From assembly GCF_027859255.1 (NCBI RefSeq), contig NZ_JAQHXR010000001.1, positions 310,001 to 374,000 of the forward strand: a stretch of DNA of 64,000 bases, read 5' to 3'. The translations under genes were made by a program, and so were the position numbers. The stretch's first letter is position 1; each line of letters opens with the position of its first letter. Positions 35,662 to 46,011 of the stretch are shown here, in pieces. The DNA comes from Helicobacter ibis (GTDB lineage Bacteria > Campylobacterota > Campylobacteria > Campylobacterales > Helicobacteraceae). The notes below the pieces were generated by a model. The model was not told the origin of the DNA. It saw nothing but the letters and a program-made list of their open reading frames with translations, and made no database searches.

Positions 35662-36164
35662 TAGTTAAAGTTACTAAAACTCACTGCAACTTCAAGCTCC
35701 ATTCCTTTTATGTGGGCTATTATTTTTTGTAACTCATCTATACTCTTTGACTTTACTCGAATCTCGCTTCCTTGTATCTGTGTTGTAGCTTTGAAATTTT
35801 GTACTTTAATCTCTGCAGTTATTTTTTTAGCATTTTTATCATCTAAAACATCGTTGATTGTGTATGTTAGCTTGAGGTTACCGCCACTTGCGTTTTCTTT
35901 TGATTTTTCTTTTAGAACCTTTATTGATAGATTTCTTTTTATTAGTTTTGAATCTAAAATATCTTTAATTGTTTTTGCTTTATTTTCGCTTGTGGCAAGT
36001 ATGTATATTGATTTTTCTTTTTCATTTAGAGATATTTCTTTTGCTTTATCATCTTTAAAATCAAATCTAGTAGAAATTTCCTTTTTTGCTTGTTCTAGTG
36101 CATTTTTAAATTCTTGCATGTCTATTTTTGCAGAAATATCAAAACTATGTTCTTTTGTTGCCAT
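35661..36164 (-). CDS. YajQ-family nucleotide-binding protein
   Basis: A 167-residue cytoplasmic protein of the YajQ family (two ferredoxin-like domains). Some members bind cyclic di-GMP or nucleic acids. Seen: EHSFDISAKIDMQEFKNAL, STRFDFKD, SKLIKRNLSIKV and IRVKSKSIDELQKII plus the C-terminal LEVAVSFSNFN. I start at ATG 36164, preceded by AAGGA at 6 nt; a TTG one codon earlier is also in frame. It is the first gene of the yajQ-lnt pair. Confidence 0.9.
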   Translation of the reverse strand: MATKEHSFDISAKIDMQEFKNALEQAKKEISTRFDFKDDKAKEISLNEKEKSIYILATSENKAKTIKDILDSKLIKRNLSIKVLKEKSKENASGGNLKLTYTINDVLDDKNAKKITAEIKVQNFKATTQIQGSEIRVKSKSIDELQKIIAHIKGMELEVAVSFSNFN

Positions 36165-36279
36165 CAATTATCCTTGTAAAATTTTGCAATAATTTTATTA
36201 TAATTTTTGGAAAATTAGGCTTTTTTTGGGTAGAATATTGTCTTTTATTGTGTTTTTATAATTATTTAAGGTTTTTTAT

Positions 36280-36828
36280 ATGTCTATGTCTAGTTTTTCT
36301 TACTTCGATATTATATTGTTCGTTTTAATATTACTTTTTGGATTCAAAGGTGTTATAAACGGATTTATAAGAGAGTTTTTTGGCTTGGTTGGGATAGTTG
36401 GTGGTGTATATATTGCTTCTTTATATTCTGATAGTTTTGGTGGTTGGATTAGTGATAATATTTATAGATTCGACAATCAGTCTGCAATTTCACTTGTAGG
36501 GTTTTTTGTTGCTTTGGTTGGTTTTTGGATTCTTTCAGTGTTATTATCTGGAATATTCCAAAAATTAGTTGCATTAAGTTATTTGGGCATTGCAAATAGA
36601 ATCTTTGGTTTTTGTTTTGGTGCATTAAAGATTTTTATGATATTTGCTATTATTTTTTATGCTTTATCAGGGTTTCAACTCGCTCAATCATTTATAGATA
36701 AATATACAAATAATAGCCATTTATACCCAGTGTTAGTAAAGACAGGTGTGGCTATTGTTAAGCTAGATTCAGTTCAGGGGATTGCTGATACTGCTAGTAA
36801 AGCTATAGAAAATAATCCTACATTTTAA
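36280..36828 (+). CDS. CvpA family membrane protein
   Basis: A 182-residue inner-membrane protein with four hydrophobic helices (about 8-27, 30-50, 68-92, 105-130). The N-terminus YFDIILFVLILLFGFKGVINGFIREFFG is the CvpA/colicin V production signature. E. coli CvpA is linked to envelope integrity and purF; the role here is unknown. AAGG precedes the ATG in the same 15-base context as pyrH. It leads the cvpA-lysS-glyA-DUF1882-SPOR run, an order found in H. pylori (recalled). Confidence 0.88.
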   Translation: MSMSSFSYFDIILFVLILLFGFKGVINGFIREFFGLVGIVGGVYIASLYSDSFGGWISDNIYRFDNQSAISLVGFFVALVGFWILSVLLSGIFQKLVALSYLGIANRIFGFCFGALKIFMIFAIIFYALSGFQLAQSFIDKYTNNSHLYPVLVKTGVAIVKLDSVQGIADTASKAIENNPTF

Positions 36829-36842
36829 TAAAGGTGCGATAG

Positions 36843-38348
36843 TTGTTTGAGGGTGATATTTATATACAACAAAGAATACAAAAGTCAGATAAGTTAAGAG
36901 AAATTGGTGTTAATCCATATACAAATGGGCTAACTAAGGATTTATCAAATAAAGAGTTTATCCAGAAGTTTGCCTATGTCTTAGACTATGAAGAAGATAA
37001 TAAAAAAGATATAAGCAAAGTAGTAAAAGTAAGTGGTAGAATTAAATTTGTAAGACTTATGGGCAAGGCTGCATTTATAAAAATAGAGGATAATAGCGGA
37101 ATCTTACAAGGGTATCTATCTAAAAATGACATAGATGAAGACTTTGAGCTATTTAAAAAATATATTGAAGTTGGAGATATAGTATTATTAAGTGGATATC
37201 CTTTTGTTACTAAAACAGGTGAGCTTAGCATACATACTTTAGAATTCAAGCTTCTTACAAAGTCAATAATCCCATTGCCAGAGAAGTATCATGGGTTGGT
37301 TGATATTGAAATGAGATATAGACAAAGATACTTAGATTTGATAATGAATAGCGAGGTTAGAGACACTTTTGTTTTGCGTTCAAAGATAATATCTTCAATT
37401 AGAAGCTTCTTTGAAGATAAAGGATTCTTAGAAGTAGAAACGCCAATGATGCACCCAATACCGGGTGGAGCCAATGCTAGACCATTTGTTACATTTCACA
37501 ATGCATTAAATATAGAAAGATATTTAAGAATCGCACCAGAACTTTATTTAAAGAGACTGATTGTTGGTGGGTTTGAAGCTATTTTTGAGATTAATCGTAA
37601 TTTTAGAAATGAGGGCATGGATCATTCTCATAACCCAGAATTTACAATGATAGAGTTTTATTGGGCGTATAAAGATTATAAGGATTTAATAGAGCTTACA
37701 AAGAAGCTATTTAGACATCTTTTTAACACACTTAATCTTCCAAATGTGCTAAAGGTTGGTGATAAAGAAATAGATTTTGGAATCTTTAGAGAGATTAGTT
37801 ATATAGATTCGATTGTTGAGATAGGTAATGTTCCTAGAGATGTAGTTAATGATTATGATAAGTTATATGAATATCTAAAAAATAGCGGAGTAAAGCTTGA
37901 GGGAGATATGGATTTAGGCAAGTTGCAAAGTGAAGCATTTGATGTATTTGTTGAAGATAAGCTTATTAATCCGACCTTTATAACAGAGTTCCCAATATCA
38001 ATAAGCCCTCTTGCGAGGAGAAATGATAATAACCCAGATATTGCTGATAGATTCGAGCTATTTATTGGTGGTAGTGAAATTGCAAATGGTTTTAGTGAAT
38101 TAAATGATCCGCTTGATCAATATGAGAGATTCAAGGCTCAAGTTGCTGCAAAAGAGGCAGGAGATGAGGAAGCACAATATATGGACGAGGATTATATCAC
38201 AGCACTTGGCTATGGTATGCCACCTACTGCAGGGGAGGGGATAGGTATAGATAGGCTTGTTATGCTTCTTAGCGGACATAGTATAATTAAAGATGTAATT
38301 TTGTTTCCCGCACTTAGACCACAAAAGCACAATATAGATAAAGGATAG
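36843..38348 (+). CDS. lysS: Lysine--tRNA ligase (class II)
   Basis: Charges tRNA-Lys. The 501 residues have an OB-fold anticodon-binding domain (about 55-150; [21 protein letters not shown]) and a class II core with [21 protein letters not shown] (motif 1), [26 protein letters not shown] region (motif 2) and [15 protein letters not shown] (motif 3). The start is TTG with AAGG 8 nt upstream, 14 nt after cvpA ends. It is followed after 3 nt by glyA. Confidence 0.97.
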   Translation: MFEGDIYIQQRIQKSDKLREIGVNPYTNGLTKDLSNKEFIQKFAYVLDYEEDNKKDISKVVKVSGRIKFVRLMGKAAFIKIEDNSGILQGYLSKNDIDEDFELFKKYIEVGDIVLLSGYPFVTKTGELSIHTLEFKLLTKSIIPLPEKYHGLVDIEMRYRQRYLDLIMNSEVRDTFVLRSKIISSIRSFFEDKGFLEVETPMMHPIPGGANARPFVTFHNALNIERYLRIAPELYLKRLIVGGFEAIFEINRNFRNEGMDHSHNPEFTMIEFYWAYKDYKDLIELTKKLFRHLFNTLNLPNVLKVGDKEIDFGIFREISYIDSIVEIGNVPRDVVNDYDKLYEYLKNSGVKLEGDMDLGKLQSEAFDVFVEDKLINPTFITEFPISISPLARRNDNNPDIADRFELFIGGSEIANGFSELNDPLDQYERFKAQVAAKEAGDEEAQYMDEDYITALGYGMPPTAGEGIGIDRLVMLLSGHSIIKDVILFPALRPQKHNIDKG

Positions 38349-38351
38349 AAA

Positions 38352-39599
38352 ATGGGATATTTAGAGAGTTTGGATAAAGAGATTTTTGATTATATAAATA
38401 AAGAGCTAGATAGGCAAAATACGCATTTAGAAATGATTGCTAGTGAGAATTTTACATTTCCTAGTGTTATGGAGGCTATGGGAAGTGTTTTGACCAATAA
38501 ATATGCAGAGGGCTATCCATACAAGCGATATTATGGTGGTTGTGAATTTGTAGATAAGATAGAAGAAATAGCCATAAATAGAGCAAAGCAACTCTTTGGT
38601 TGTGAGTTTGCAAATGTGCAACCACATGCGGGTTCTCAAGCAAATACTGCTGTTTATGCTGCACTGCTTAAGCCTTATGATAAGATCTTGGGTATGGATT
38701 TAAGTCATGGAGGGCATTTAACGCATGGTGCTAAGGTTAGTTTTACTGGGCAAATGTATCAAAGCTTTTTTTATGGGGTTGAACTAGATGGCTATATAAA
38801 TTATGATAAAGTAGCCGAAATTGCACAAGCAACAAAGCCAAATTTGATAGTATGTGGATTTAGTGCATATTCAAGGGAGCTTGATTTTAAGAGATTTAGA
38901 GAAATTGCAGATAGTGTTGGGGCTATTTTAATGGCTGATATAGCACATGTAGCTGGACTTGTAGTTGCAGGTGAATATCCTAATCCTTTCCCTTATGCAG
39001 ATGTGGTTACAACAACTACACACAAAACATTAAGAGGTCCAAGAGGAGGGCTTATACTAACAAACAACGAAGAATATGCTCTAAAGATTAATAAGGCTGT
39101 CTTTCCGGGTATGCAAGGAGGACCTCTTATGCATGTAATAGCTGGTAAGGCAGTTGGATTTGGTGAGAATCTAAAGCCATCATGGAAAGAGTATGCAAAG
39201 CAAGTAAAGTTAAATGCTAAAGAAATGTCTAAGGTATTACAAGAGAGAGGATATGATATTGTAAGTGGTGGGACAGATAATCATCTCATCTTGCTTTCTT
39301 TGTTAAGCAAAGATTTTAGTGGTAAAGATGCTGATTTAGCACTTGGTAATGCTGGTATAACTGTTAATAAAAACACAGTTCCGGGTGAAATTCGAAGTCC
39401 TTTTGTAACAAGTGGTGTAAGGATAGGCTCACCAGCACTTACAGCAAGAGGATTTAAAGAAAAGGAATTTAATATTGTTGCAAACAAAATAGCAGATGTC
39501 TTAGATGATATAAATAATACTAAAAAGCAAGAGCAAATAAAAAGAGAATTAAAGGATATTGCGTTACAATTTCCTGTATATAATCAGGCGATATTTTAA
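38352..39599 (+). CDS. glyA: Serine hydroxymethyltransferase
   Basis: PLP enzyme interconverting serine plus tetrahydrofolate with glycine plus methylene-tetrahydrofolate. The 415 residues contain [71 protein letters not shown] and [18 protein letters not shown] (PLP Lys after the TTTTH run). Length and motifs are standard. It starts 3 nt after lysS. Confidence 0.97.
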   Translation: MGYLESLDKEIFDYINKELDRQNTHLEMIASENFTFPSVMEAMGSVLTNKYAEGYPYKRYYGGCEFVDKIEEIAINRAKQLFGCEFANVQPHAGSQANTAVYAALLKPYDKILGMDLSHGGHLTHGAKVSFTGQMYQSFFYGVELDGYINYDKVAEIAQATKPNLIVCGFSAYSRELDFKRFREIADSVGAILMADIAHVAGLVVAGEYPNPFPYADVVTTTTHKTLRGPRGGLILTNNEEYALKINKAVFPGMQGGPLMHVIAGKAVGFGENLKPSWKEYAKQVKLNAKEMSKVLQERGYDIVSGGTDNHLILLSLLSKDFSGKDADLALGNAGITVNKNTVPGEIRSPFVTSGVRIGSPALTARGFKEKEFNIVANKIADVLDDINNTKKQEQIKRELKDIALQFPVYNQAIF

Positions 39600-39616
39600 G
39601 GTAGAGGGATTTTATA

Positions 39617-40162
39617 ATGATAACTGATATGGATTTGAAACTAATCAAGATAATAAGCGATCATTATTGGATAAAGGAGGCTGGTATTGGGCAGAAGATA
39701 CATCACAATGGCAGAATCTTTTATGATAAATTTAAAAGAGTTAATGAACCGCTAAATAGGAATATAATCCAAAGTCATTTAAAAAAAGAAATATTAGTAG
39801 CGCATTCTTTGATTAATGATAGAGATAAGGTTGAGAATATCGTGTTTGATTACAATGGCTTTAATGCAGAGAGATTCTGGCATAAGGCACAATTAATGCT
39901 GCGAGATGAAGGGTTTATTAATTTTACAGCGTATGAGACTAAAACGCCCGGACATTTACATTTATATATACATAAAGGACATACTACTTTTCAAGAGGCT
40001 TGTCAGTTAGCAAAAATGCTAAGTATGAAATTATCACAAAAAATGGCTACTGAATGGAAAGTGTTCCCAAGTGTTGATATACCAAGAAATTTCAATATAT
40101 TGACCATACCATATAAAGTTTATAAAAAAGAGCGTGGTGCATCTTGGTCAAAACATATGTAA
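39617..40162 (+). CDS. DUF1882 domain protein
   Basis: A 181-residue soluble protein. It looks like DUF1882, a Campylobacterota family that I recall beside glyA in H. pylori. Seen: [25 protein letters not shown] near the N-terminus and the conserved [32 protein letters not shown] region (about 95-130), rich in aromatic and His residues. There is no signal peptide or membrane helix. The function is unknown. A ribosome site AGAGGG lies upstream, and it is 17 nt after glyA. Confidence 0.75.
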   Translation: MITDMDLKLIKIISDHYWIKEAGIGQKIHHNGRIFYDKFKRVNEPLNRNIIQSHLKKEILVAHSLINDRDKVENIVFDYNGFNAERFWHKAQLMLRDEGFINFTAYETKTPGHLHLYIHKGHTTFQEACQLAKMLSMKLSQKMATEWKVFPSVDIPRNFNILTIPYKVYKKERGASWSKHM

Positions 40163-40173
40163 AGGAGTGATTT

Positions 40174-40941
40174 ATGAATGAATTAGATAAAGAGAAAGAT
40201 TTAGAGCTTGATGATTTGCTAATTAGTAATTCAGATGAGGAAGAAACTAAGGGTTCTCAGGGCAAGAAAATAATTTTGCTTGGTGCTGTGGCTATTGTTT
40301 TATTTGCTATTATTATAGTTGTGTTTTATATGTTGCAAGATGATAAAAAGCCTGTGCACAACGCGGTATTGGAGACTGCAAAACCAATAGAAAAAGTAGA
40401 GGTAAATACACCTGTTAGCTCACTACCTAAAGAACCAAGCGATTTTGGTCAAATGCCAATTGATAATCAAAATCAAAGTTCTGATGAGCAGTTTCAAAAG
40501 ATAATAGACCAAATAAAAGCACAACAAAAGGAACAAGCAAAAACTCCTGTTGCCTCTAATGAAACACAAAAACCAAAAGAGCCAGTAAGACAAGAGCAAA
40601 CCATACAAACTCCAAAGCAAGATAAGCCTGTTCAGAATATACAAAAGCCTGCAACTCCTTCTGAAAGCTTCAAGGATATACAAACAAATGATCCTAAGAT
40701 TCAAGGCAGTGAAGCTACAACAGGATTTTATGTTCAAGTTGGTTCTTTTTCTAAGTTTTCTCCAAATAAGCAATTATTAGAGACAATTACTCAATCAAAC
40801 TTTAGTTATCGTATGCAAAAGGCTGGTGATAACAATAGATTATTAATAGGGCCATTTGCAACAAAAAAAGAAGCACAAGATAAGCTTAGTGAAATTAAAG
40901 ATAGAATAAACAAAGATGCATTTATTAAAGAGATAAAATAA
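40174..40941 (+). CDS. SPOR domain membrane protein
   Basis: A 255-residue bitopic protein: acidic cytoplasmic N-terminus (about 1-29), one transmembrane helix (about 32-53, IILLGAVAIVLFAIIIVVFYML), a long Pro/Gln/Lys-rich periplasmic linker (about 60-180) and a C-terminal SPOR domain (about 185-255; GFYVQVGSFSKF, NRLLIGPFATKKEAQDKL). SPOR domains bind denuded septal peptidoglycan, so a role in division is likely (inference). GGAG precedes the ATG, 11 nt after the DUF1882 gene. Confidence 0.9.
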   Translation: MNELDKEKDLELDDLLISNSDEEETKGSQGKKIILLGAVAIVLFAIIIVVFYMLQDDKKPVHNAVLETAKPIEKVEVNTPVSSLPKEPSDFGQMPIDNQNQSSDEQFQKIIDQIKAQQKEQAKTPVASNETQKPKEPVRQEQTIQTPKQDKPVQNIQKPATPSESFKDIQTNDPKIQGSEATTGFYVQVGSFSKFSPNKQLLETITQSNFSYRMQKAGDNNRLLIGPFATKKEAQDKLSEIKDRINKDAFIKEIK

Positions 40942-40966
40942 CAGAGGTTTTTTAGCCTTTGTTATT
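40937..40966. terminator. Bidirectional hairpin between the SPOR gene and prmC
   Basis: AATAACAGAGG (40937-40947) pairs with CCTTTGTTATT (40956-40966), one mismatch, around an 8-nt T-rich loop. The stem overlaps both convergent stop codons. Confidence 0.55.
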
Positions 40967-41786
40967 AAAACTCTATTAAAAATCCTCTATCAAGTCCTGC
41001 CAAGTCTTTATAGAATTCTATTTTTTTATGTTTGTATCCTTTTATAAAATTACTTATTTGTTCTTTTTGATCATATCCCATCTCACATAGCAAGAATCTT
41101 GCTTGTTGCTTTATGCTCACTTTTATTATCTCTTTTAGTATTTCGTCTCCTATATTTCCACCAAATAATGCTTTTTGTGGCTCAAATGATAATTCCTTTG
41201 GTAGAATTTCGTCATTTTTTATATATGGTGGATTTGATATTATAAGATCAAATTTATACTCTTTATTGAAGTCTAAAAGATTACTTTTGTGAAGCGTTAT
41301 ATTGTGTGTTTTGAATCTTTGTATATTCACATATGCGTTAAATAGTGCTTCTGGCGATATATCACTTGCATGTATATTTAGCTGTTTATCTGATAGCTTT
41401 GATATCATTATGCTTAAAATCCCACTACCTATACCTATTTCAGCTATGTTTTTTATATCATGTTTTGATATTAAATCTATTGCAATATATACTAGAATCT
41501 CGCTTTCAGGACGCGGTATTAAAGCACCATTGCTGATATAAAAATCATATCCATAAAAGCTAACACTATTTGTTATATATTCTATTGGTTCATGATTTTT
41601 TCTTTTTTGTATAAAGCTTTTATATAGCTGTATGTAGAAATTTTCTAGTTTTTTATTATAGTTTGTGTGCAAGTAGATTCTATCTTTATTTAGTGCAAAT
41701 GATAATAGAATCTCACTCTCTAATAGCGGTCTTTCAAATTGACCTAAGCTATCAAAGCCAAAATTTAGTGCATCTTTAATTGTCAT
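40965..41786 (-). CDS. prmC: Peptide chain release factor N5-glutamine methyltransferase
   Basis: SAM-dependent methylation of the GGQ glutamine in release factors. The 273 residues have the N-terminal helical domain (with FERPLLESEILLSFAL), the SAM-binding IAEIGIGSGILSIMIS (about residue 115) and the catalytic DLIISNPPYIKNDE (NPPY, about 180). The C-terminus reads AGLDRGFLIEF. It overlaps the upstream M48 protease gene by 11 bases. Confidence 0.95.
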   Translation of the reverse strand: MTIKDALNFGFDSLGQFERPLLESEILLSFALNKDRIYLHTNYNKKLENFYIQLYKSFIQKRKNHEPIEYITNSVSFYGYDFYISNGALIPRPESEILVYIAIDLISKHDIKNIAEIGIGSGILSIMISKLSDKQLNIHASDISPEALFNAYVNIQRFKTHNITLHKSNLLDFNKEYKFDLIISNPPYIKNDEILPKELSFEPQKALFGGNIGDEILKEIIKVSIKQQARFLLCEMGYDQKEQISNFIKGYKHKKIEFYKDLAGLDRGFLIEF

Positions 41787-42987
41787 TTTTGGCTAATTCT
41801 TTATATCCTAATGCTTCTAGTCTTGCTAATAGTGGCGGGTGAGTGAAGTAGAACTTTGCATAAAGTGGGTGTGATAGTGGAAATGATTTATTTTCTTTAA
41901 CTAGCACTAATAGTGCGTCTGCTAAATCTTTTTTGCTTGTTAGAGAAGCACTAAATTCATCTGCTTTATACTCTTGTTTGCAACTAAAATAGCTAATAAT
42001 TGGAGTAAATACAAAACCAACTAAATTACTAAGCAATATTAGGAAAATTATTGTAAAGTGCGGTGTTTGAGAGATGTTTGCTTGTGTAAATATTTCACTT
42101 GGCATATTTGCTATTACAAATAATAAAATAGCTATTAAGCATAGCACTAAAGACATCATTTTATATATGTCATTATGTCTGAAGTGTCCTAATTCATGTC
42201 CTAAAACTGCTAAAAGAGAATTTTTAGATATTTTTTCTAGTAGAGTGTCAAATAATATCACCCTTTTTGATTTTCCAAACCCTCCAAAATACGCATTTAA
42301 TCTACCATCTCTCCTTGAAGCGTCCATTACAAATACGCCATTTGAGTTAAATCCAGCCCTTTGTAGTAGATTATTAATTGAATCTTGTAAATCATTATCT
42401 TTTAATGGCGTAAATTTATTAAACATTGGAGCAATGATTGTTGGATATAGTAAGTTTGTACCAACGATAAAAATAGCAGTTAGCAAAAACGCATATAAGC
42501 TCCAAAATTCTATGTTTATCAAAATCCATGAAAATGCAAGTATAAACAATCCGCCAATTATAATTAGTAACGCTAGAGACTTTAGTTTATCTACTATAAA
42601 TAATGATAGCCCACTTTTTGTAAAGCCAAATTTTTTATCTACAACTAGCGATGAATAAGCTTCTAGTGGTATTGAAACTAGAGAGCTAATAATTAAAAAT
42701 AAAAGAACGATTAAAACACTATTAATAAGCTCTCCAAAAGAAAATAGAGATTCTAAAAGTTTTAATCCAAGTGTTATCCAAAATGCAAACATAATAAAAT
42801 CTATAATCGTGGATATTATTGATAGCTTTTCTTTGATAATTGCGTAGTTGCCTGCATTTTTGAATTCTTCTTTGTTTAGTATGTAAGATTCTTTGTTTTT
42901 TTTGTCTTTTAGAAAATTAATTTGAATTAGTGAAAGATAAACTTTTGGAATACTAAAAAGTAAAGCATATATAATTATAAGATACAT
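41776..42987 (-). CDS. M48 family metalloprotease (Ste24/HtpX-like)
   Basis: A 403-residue inner-membrane zinc protease. Seen: several N-terminal helices, a conserved KFGFTKSGLSLFIVDKLKS stretch typical of Ste24, FVMDASRRDGRLNAYFGGFGKSKRV (substrate groove) and the zinc site LAVLGHELGHFRHND (HExxH) with a third ligand in the C-terminal EYKADEF. The family is known for CAAX processing in eukaryotes; in bacteria it is linked to membrane protein quality control. GGAG precedes the ATG. It is divergent from the MreB-like gene. Confidence 0.92.
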   Translation of the reverse strand: MYLIIIYALLFSIPKVYLSLIQINFLKDKKNKESYILNKEEFKNAGNYAIIKEKLSIISTIIDFIMFAFWITLGLKLLESLFSFGELINSVLIVLLFLIISSLVSIPLEAYSSLVVDKKFGFTKSGLSLFIVDKLKSLALLIIIGGLFILAFSWILINIEFWSLYAFLLTAIFIVGTNLLYPTIIAPMFNKFTPLKDNDLQDSINNLLQRAGFNSNGVFVMDASRRDGRLNAYFGGFGKSKRVILFDTLLEKISKNSLLAVLGHELGHFRHNDIYKMMSLVLCLIAILLFVIANMPSEIFTQANISQTPHFTIIFLILLSNLVGFVFTPIISYFSCKQEYKADEFSASLTSKKDLADALLVLVKENKSFPLSHPLYAKFYFTHPPLLARLEALGYKELAKNDN

Positions 42988-43008
42988 GGATTCTCCTAAT
43001 TTTTTGCA

Positions 43009-43014
43009 ATTATA
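43009..43014 (-). promoter_or_regulatory. -10 of the M48-prmC pair
   Basis: TATAAT on the minus strand, 22 nt before the M48 ATG, in the short gap divergent from the MreB-like gene. Confidence 0.45.
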
Positions 43015-43026
43015 CTAAAAGTTAAT

Positions 43027-43032
43027 TATAAT
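43027..43032 (+). promoter_or_regulatory. -10 of the MreB-like gene
   Basis: TATAAT on the plus strand, 31 nt before the ATG at 43064. Confidence 0.45.
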
Positions 43033-43063
43033 TTAATATTTATTTTTTATATATGGATTATTT

Positions 43064-44065
43064 ATGATTTTTAGCAGAAATGATATAGCTATAGATTTAG
43101 GAACTGTAAATACAATAGTTCGCAATCAAGATGAAATTTTATTTAATGAACCAACTTGTATAGCCTTAGATAGCCGCAATAGAGAAAGAATTATATGTCT
43201 TGGAAGCAAAGCAAAACAAATGATAGGTAGAACACCGCTTGAAATAGAGGTTATAAATCCTTTGCTAAATGGTGCAATTAGTGATTTTGAAACTACAAAA
43301 TTATTTATGCATGCACTAATAGAATCAGCAAAAACAAGCTCTCTATCTCCAAGAGTTGGTATAAGCATACCGCAGAATCTAACGCAAGTTGAGAGACATT
43401 CACTGCATGAAGCAACCATGTTTGCTGGGGCTAAGGAAGTATTTTTAATAGAAGACCCATTTAGTGCTAGTGTTGGTGCTGGGATTGATATTTCTAAAGC
43501 AAAGGCTAGAATGGTTATTGATGCTGGTGGAGGGCTTGTTGAAGTTAGTATTATATCGCTTGGAGGGCTTGTTGTTAGCACTTTTACAAAAGAGGCTGGA
43601 GATTTTATTGATTATGCCATTGTTGATTATTGTAAATATAATAAAAATATAGGCATAAGCAAAGAAATGGCAGAAAGTATCAAACGGAAGATAAATTTAT
43701 TTGGCGAGAGTGAGATAATAAATGTTGGTGCTAAGAATCTAATAAATGGTATGCCAATCCACTTTGAACTAAATTTAAATGAATTAAAAAGCGTCTTAAT
43801 TTCTGGGTTGTATAAGATTAAAGATTCAGTTCTTCTTGCGATAGATAAATCATCACCTGATATGGCAGCAGACTTGATAGAAGAAGGTGCTATTCTAACT
43901 GGTGGAATGGCGCTTATAGATGGCACTAGAGAGTTTTTAGAAGAAGAGTTGAATATGAAAATAACTCTATCGAATGATCCTTTGTTAGATATTTCAAAAG
44001 GTGCTAGTTTGATTATGCAAGATTATGAATCTTATAGCCTAGAGTGGGGCGGAGGGATTGATTAG
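43064..44065 (+). CDS. Divergent MreB-like actin homologue
   Basis: A 333-residue actin-fold ATPase. Seen: phosphate 1 loop DIAIDLGTVNTIVR, GRTPLEIEVINPLLNGAISDFETT (typical MreB segment), phosphate 2 ARMVIDAGGGLVEVSII and the adenosine motif ILTGGMALIDGTREFLEEEL. It is shorter and more divergent than standard MreB, with IVRNQDEILFNEPTCIAL where MreB has a longer strand, and no mreC follows. The next gene, pgeF, starts within its stop codon. This may be a second MreB-type protein beside the canonical one. That needs the rest of the genome. Confidence 0.85.
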   Translation: MIFSRNDIAIDLGTVNTIVRNQDEILFNEPTCIALDSRNRERIICLGSKAKQMIGRTPLEIEVINPLLNGAISDFETTKLFMHALIESAKTSSLSPRVGISIPQNLTQVERHSLHEATMFAGAKEVFLIEDPFSASVGAGIDISKAKARMVIDAGGGLVEVSIISLGGLVVSTFTKEAGDFIDYAIVDYCKYNKNIGISKEMAESIKRKINLFGESEIINVGAKNLINGMPIHFELNLNELKSVLISGLYKIKDSVLLAIDKSSPDMAADLIEEGAILTGGMALIDGTREFLEEELNMKITLSNDPLLDISKGASLIMQDYESYSLEWGGGID

Positions 44066-44721
44066 TGGCATTGGATTATTGGTTGAGTGAAAGTGGGGTA
44101 AATGTAGCCTTCCATGCAGGTTTGGATACAGAATCTAAAGTTATACAAAATAGAAAAGATTCGTTAAAAAATTATCATATAGACAATCTTGCCTATTTAA
44201 ATCAGATTCATAGCAATATCGTTCTTAAAGGCACTAGTGGTGGGTTAATAGGGAATGGAGATGGGATAATTTTGGATAAAAAGGGGATTGTGGGACTTAT
44301 AATGACTGCTGATTGCAATCCTGTGCTTTTATATGACAAAAGAAATGATGTCTTAGCAATGCTTCATGTAGGGAGGCTTGGCGTTGAATCTAGAATTGTC
44401 TTTGAGGGATTTAAGATTCTATCTTTAGAGTATGGCACAAGAGCTAGTGATGTATTTGTGTATGTAGGACCTTCTATTAGAGCTTGTTGTTATGAAGTTA
44501 GAAGTGATGTTTTTTGCGGAGATTCATTAAGTCTAGGCAAAATAATGCGTAAGGATTCTATATATTTGGATTTAATTAAAGTCTTACAAGCACAATTTTT
44601 GGAGTTAGGTTTTAGTGATATTGTTATAGATAAAAATTGCACTTGTTGTTCTAGAGAGTATTTTTCTTATAGAAGAGATAAGGATTGTGGCAGGTTAGGA
44701 TTATTTGCCACAATTATTTAA
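44065..44721 (+). CDS. pgeF: Peptidoglycan editing factor (YfiH/laccase-domain)
   Basis: A 218-residue CNF1/YfiH-like enzyme. Homologues remove wrongly placed L-serine from muropeptide precursors and also act on purine nucleosides. Seen: LNQIHSNIV, GLIMTADCNPVLLYD, AMLHVGRLGVESRIV, YVGPSIRACCYEV and the C-terminal CTCCSREYFSYRRDKDCGR with the conserved Cys and Arg. The GTG start shares a base with the stop of the MreB-like gene. The 3' end overlaps hisS by 21 bases, tail to tail. Confidence 0.9.
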   Translation: MALDYWLSESGVNVAFHAGLDTESKVIQNRKDSLKNYHIDNLAYLNQIHSNIVLKGTSGGLIGNGDGIILDKKGIVGLIMTADCNPVLLYDKRNDVLAMLHVGRLGVESRIVFEGFKILSLEYGTRASDVFVYVGPSIRACCYEVRSDVFCGDSLSLGKIMRKDSIYLDLIKVLQAQFLELGFSDIVIDKNCTCCSREYFSYRRDKDCGRLGLFATII

Positions 44722-46011
44722 GATACTTAGTGTAGATTCTATTGTCTCTGTGTTTTGAGAACCATCAAGCATGTTTTTTAGTGTTAGAGTATTTGTTTTC
44801 TCTTCTTCTTCTCCTAATATAATTGCCCATTTATAATTTTTATTATTTGCATATTGGAGAGATTTTTTTGGTTTTACTACTTCTCCATATACTTCTATAT
44901 TTAGTCCATTTTCGCGTAAATTTTTAGCAATTTTATATGCATATTTTAGGTTATTTAGCGGGATTATTATTGCATTTGCTGGATTGTTTGCTTTTATTAA
45001 TTGTAGAGATTCTAGCCCTGCTAGAAGCCTATCTAGTCCTATACTTGCTCCAACCCCACTTATATTATCACTTGAGAAATTAGAAATTAAATTATCATAT
45101 CTTCCGCCAGAACATACAGAGCCTAAATCTTGTAAATCATCTAGTGTTGTTTCATAAATTATACCTGTATAATATCCAAGTCCTCTAGCTATAGATAAGT
45201 TTATTTTGTAGTTTTTGCTAGGTATTATATTTTCTAATAAATTACATAGTTCCTCTAATTCAGCGATTCCTTCTTGTAGCTTTGAATCTAGAATTTTATA
45301 TTTTTCTAATTTTGTAAAGATTCCATTTGTGCAACCTTCTTGCTTGATATTTAGAAAATCAATTAAAAATTCTATATCTTTGTCGTTTAGTTTGAGTTTT
45401 TCGCTTAGTTCTAGCTTTACAGAATCTAGTCCTATTTTGTCTATTTTGTCTATTATCCTTAGAATCTCAACTACTTGATTTTCTAAGCTTAAATAACTAC
45501 ATAGACCATTAAATATTTTTCTATTATTTATGTTTATTGTAAAGTTTTCTAAGCCAAGATTCTTTAATGAAGCATATATAACTTGTATGATTTCACAATC
45601 AGCACCAATGCTATTTGTGCCTAATATATCAAAATCACATTGTGTAAATTCCCTATATCTGCCTCTTTGAGCCCTCTCTCCTCTAAATACATTCCCTATG
45701 CAATATCGTTTAAAAGGTAATCCAAGCTCGTTTTTGTATTGTGCTAGGAATCTAGCTAGAGGGACGGTTAAGTCAAATCTCAATGCAACTTCCCTATCTC
45801 CGTGGTCTTTAAAGTGATACATTTCTTTTTGTATTTCATCGCTACCTTGTTTTTTGAGTATTTCTGCATATTCTAAGTGTGGTGTTTCAATCGGTGGGAA
45901 TCCAAAACTCTCAAAGCTTTCTATTAGGCTTTTTATCATTTTTGATTTTGCATATGCTTCATGTGGTAATTTGTCTTTAAAACCGCTTAATGTTCGTGGA
46001 GTTATTGGCAT
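44701..46011 (-). CDS. hisS: Histidine--tRNA ligase
   Basis: Class II synthetase for tRNA-His. The 436 residues show SGFKDKLPHEAYAKSKMI at the N-terminus, GFPPIETPHLEYAEIL (motif 1), RFDLTVPLARF and CIGNVFRGERAQRGRYREFTQCDFDILG (motif 2 region), ARGLGYYTGIIYET, GSVCSGGRYDNL and SIGLDRL (motif 3), then the anticodon-binding domain. AAGGAAT precedes the ATG. It overlaps pgeF at the 3' ends. Confidence 0.97.
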   Translation of the reverse strand: MPITPRTLSGFKDKLPHEAYAKSKMIKSLIESFESFGFPPIETPHLEYAEILKKQGSDEIQKEMYHFKDHGDREVALRFDLTVPLARFLAQYKNELGLPFKRYCIGNVFRGERAQRGRYREFTQCDFDILGTNSIGADCEIIQVIYASLKNLGLENFTININNRKIFNGLCSYLSLENQVVEILRIIDKIDKIGLDSVKLELSEKLKLNDKDIEFLIDFLNIKQEGCTNGIFTKLEKYKILDSKLQEGIAELEELCNLLENIIPSKNYKINLSIARGLGYYTGIIYETTLDDLQDLGSVCSGGRYDNLISNFSSDNISGVGASIGLDRLLAGLESLQLIKANNPANAIIIPLNNLKYAYKIAKNLRENGLNIEVYGEVVKPKKSLQYANNKNYKWAIILGEEEEKTNTLTLKNMLDGSQNTETIESTLSILNNCGK

